From Nemophila menziesii (lineage: Eukaryota; Streptophyta; Magnoliopsida; Boraginales; Hydrophyllaceae), in NCBI GenBank assembly GCA_029959085.1, contig JARWIR010000002.1:34373733-34437732 (forward strand): a DNA stretch of 64,000 nucleotides, written 5' to 3'. The translations under genes and the position numbers were made by a program. The notes under the pieces are model-generated. The model ran no database searches and was not told the DNA's origin. It worked only from the letters and a program-made list of their open reading frames with translations. Positions 62,815 to 64,000 of the stretch are shown here, one piece after another. The stretch's first letter is position 1; every line of letters begins with the position of its first letter.

Positions 62815-64000
62815 GGTCCCTATACTATGTAAAAATGTCAGTAAAAGTTCCTATAACATAAAAATGCGTTGTATTCCTCTATTTTAGTGTTTTAGAAACT
62901 AATTACACTATAAATCCCGATTTTACAAAAATAACATATATTTATTATAGGAAATGATAAAATATTTACTTAAATAAAATAAATCTAAACAAAACAAAGA
63001 AACAATATAATAAGTTGTAAATTATTTTTTAGATAAATCAACGATAATATTTAGTAAATGGTTATCATCCTCTCTTCAAGTATTACAAATTAATTTATTG
63101 AATCTAGGATAAATCCACTATATATCTTGAATGAAACTGAGAGTACATGACATTTAAGAGAGCGATAAGTACAAATTATTACCTTCTTTAAAGTTACTTT
63201 ATTAGCGAGGACCATTCCTTAAAAAGTTGGCTTGTTCTGTAACCGTCATATAAATTAACTATTTCAAAATTGATCATCCACGGTTACTTTTTCCAACTCA
63301 CTCTTAAGTTATTCCAGAGAATTCAAATTAATACTTATTTCTCTCAAAATGACAAACCCATGTACTAAATATGCTTAGTGAAATAAAATCAGTAAAACAA
63401 GTGTCTAAAAACTCAAAACTCATTGAGTAAATAACACAAGTCATGCCTAAATTCATATCCCAATCCACCTTTGGAATGGAGTAGACCTAAAAGTTTCGTC
63501 CAAATTATCGATTCTTTCTGACTTACATATGAGTTCGAAAATATACTTGACCTATGGATGTCCGCTTTTTAAAAATATCCAACATTCGATACCCCTTTAA
63601 TCAATACCATTTTCAGATTAGGTCTAAACATTTTTTAGTGTAACAAAGAAAAATTATTTAAAAGGAAAATAATAAAGTTCAGTTTTTATAACCTTCACCT
63701 TATTGAATCTCGGGGGGGGGGGGGGGGGGGTTATTTCTTACGGACTTTGTTAAATATTATGAAACGTTTAGTATTTTATCTATCTTATTATTATTTTTAC
63801 CTTTAGTATTCATTAGAGAGATAGATATGGGACACAAGTCACACTAGTTGGCTTTAGTTGCCTTAAGAAGATAAATAGTTTAATTTTAAGAATACTGTAT
63901 TGTTATATTGATTTTTGTAAGATTACTATATATACTATTTGTGGGATGTGAAAACATTGAAAAATGATTTGATATTATTTATTAATCTATATAAGCGCAT
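62815..64000. repeat. Partial monomer at the window end
   Basis: Duplicate of 38050 onward, with a 19-G tract at 63712-63730. Truncated by the window. Confidence 0.9.
63712..63730 (+). repeat. Poly-G tract, 19 G
   Basis: Duplicate of the 21-G tract at 38947-38967. Confidence 0.9.

Larger units (their letters stand above)
40339..64000. repeat. Second copy of 24.6-kb tandem duplication (cut by window end)
   Basis: Parallels 15721 onward in the same order and orientation. About 23.7 kb is present before the window ends. The TA array at about 47930-48535 and the 25-bp segment near 52560 make this copy slightly longer. Confidence 0.95.

Noticed and set aside
1..64000. CRISPR array or bacterial genes
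   Set aside because: Repeats are kilobase-scale and transposon-derived. There are no short spaced repeats with unique spacers, and PBS, LTR and DCL content is plant.
1..64000. Centromeric satellite
   Set aside because: The tandem units are 8.6-11 kb mosaics with transposons, not the 100-400 bp monomers usual for plant centromeres. No telomere-type repeats are seen.

Overview
This is plant nuclear DNA, probably from a dicot, in an AT-rich, transposon-packed and gene-poor region. Three things support that: an Athila/Tat-lineage Ty3-gypsy LTR retrotransposon with a tRNA-Asp-type primer binding site, decayed fragments of a plant Dicer-like 3 (DCL3) gene, and plant-type SINE and foldback (MITE-like) insertions. 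I see no intact host gene, tRNA, rRNA or bacterial-style operon. Nearly all long reading frames outside 8891-13838 are chance ORFs in AT-rich repeats.

Layout. The window is a nested array. The base monomer is about 10.9 kb (complete at 27141-38049). It recurs as deletion derivatives: a heavily rearranged unit at 1-7118 plus 16955-18536, an 8.6-kb unit at 18537-27140, and a partial unit at 38050-40338. The block 15721-40338 (24,618 bp) was then duplicated in tandem, so 40339-64000 is a nearly identical second copy, cut by the window end. The duplication junction at 40338/40339 joins monomer sequence to the inside of a retrotransposon LTR. The apparent lone LTR at 40339-41569 is therefore a duplication scar, not a solo LTR.

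Each complete monomer carries, left to right: two exon-like segments on the minus strand of unknown identity; a poly-G tract of varying length; a minus-strand LINE ORF1-like remnant; two diverged paralogous segments (A and B), each with a TA-rich array; a 620-635 bp foldback element with arms of about 310 bp and almost no loop; and, about 65 bp further on, a plus-strand DCL3-like pseudogene fragment. A dimeric tRNA-type SINE sits after the first DCL3 fragment and was copied by the 24.6-kb duplication.

The retrotransposon (7124-16949, 9826 bp, 5-bp target duplication CCTAA) inserted about 15 bp from the centre of one foldback element. It has 1.5-kb LTRs, a PBS, a gag-protease frame broken by two in-frame stops, and no reverse transcriptase, RNase H or integrase core: protease runs directly into an integrase C-terminal GPF motif. 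GC-rich hairpin repeats, a probable internal promoter, a frameshifted Athila-type downstream ORF and a duplicated hairpin plus polypurine motif follow. It can only be a non-autonomous element.

Relative order of events: monomer amplification and deletions; LTR insertion (LTRs differ by about 2.5% by eye); then the 24.6-kb duplication (LTR copies differ by about 0.5%). The most interesting unit-level feature is the repeated pairing of a long hairpin-forming element with DCL3-derived sequence, the enzyme class that processes such hairpins. Any regulatory role is inference only.
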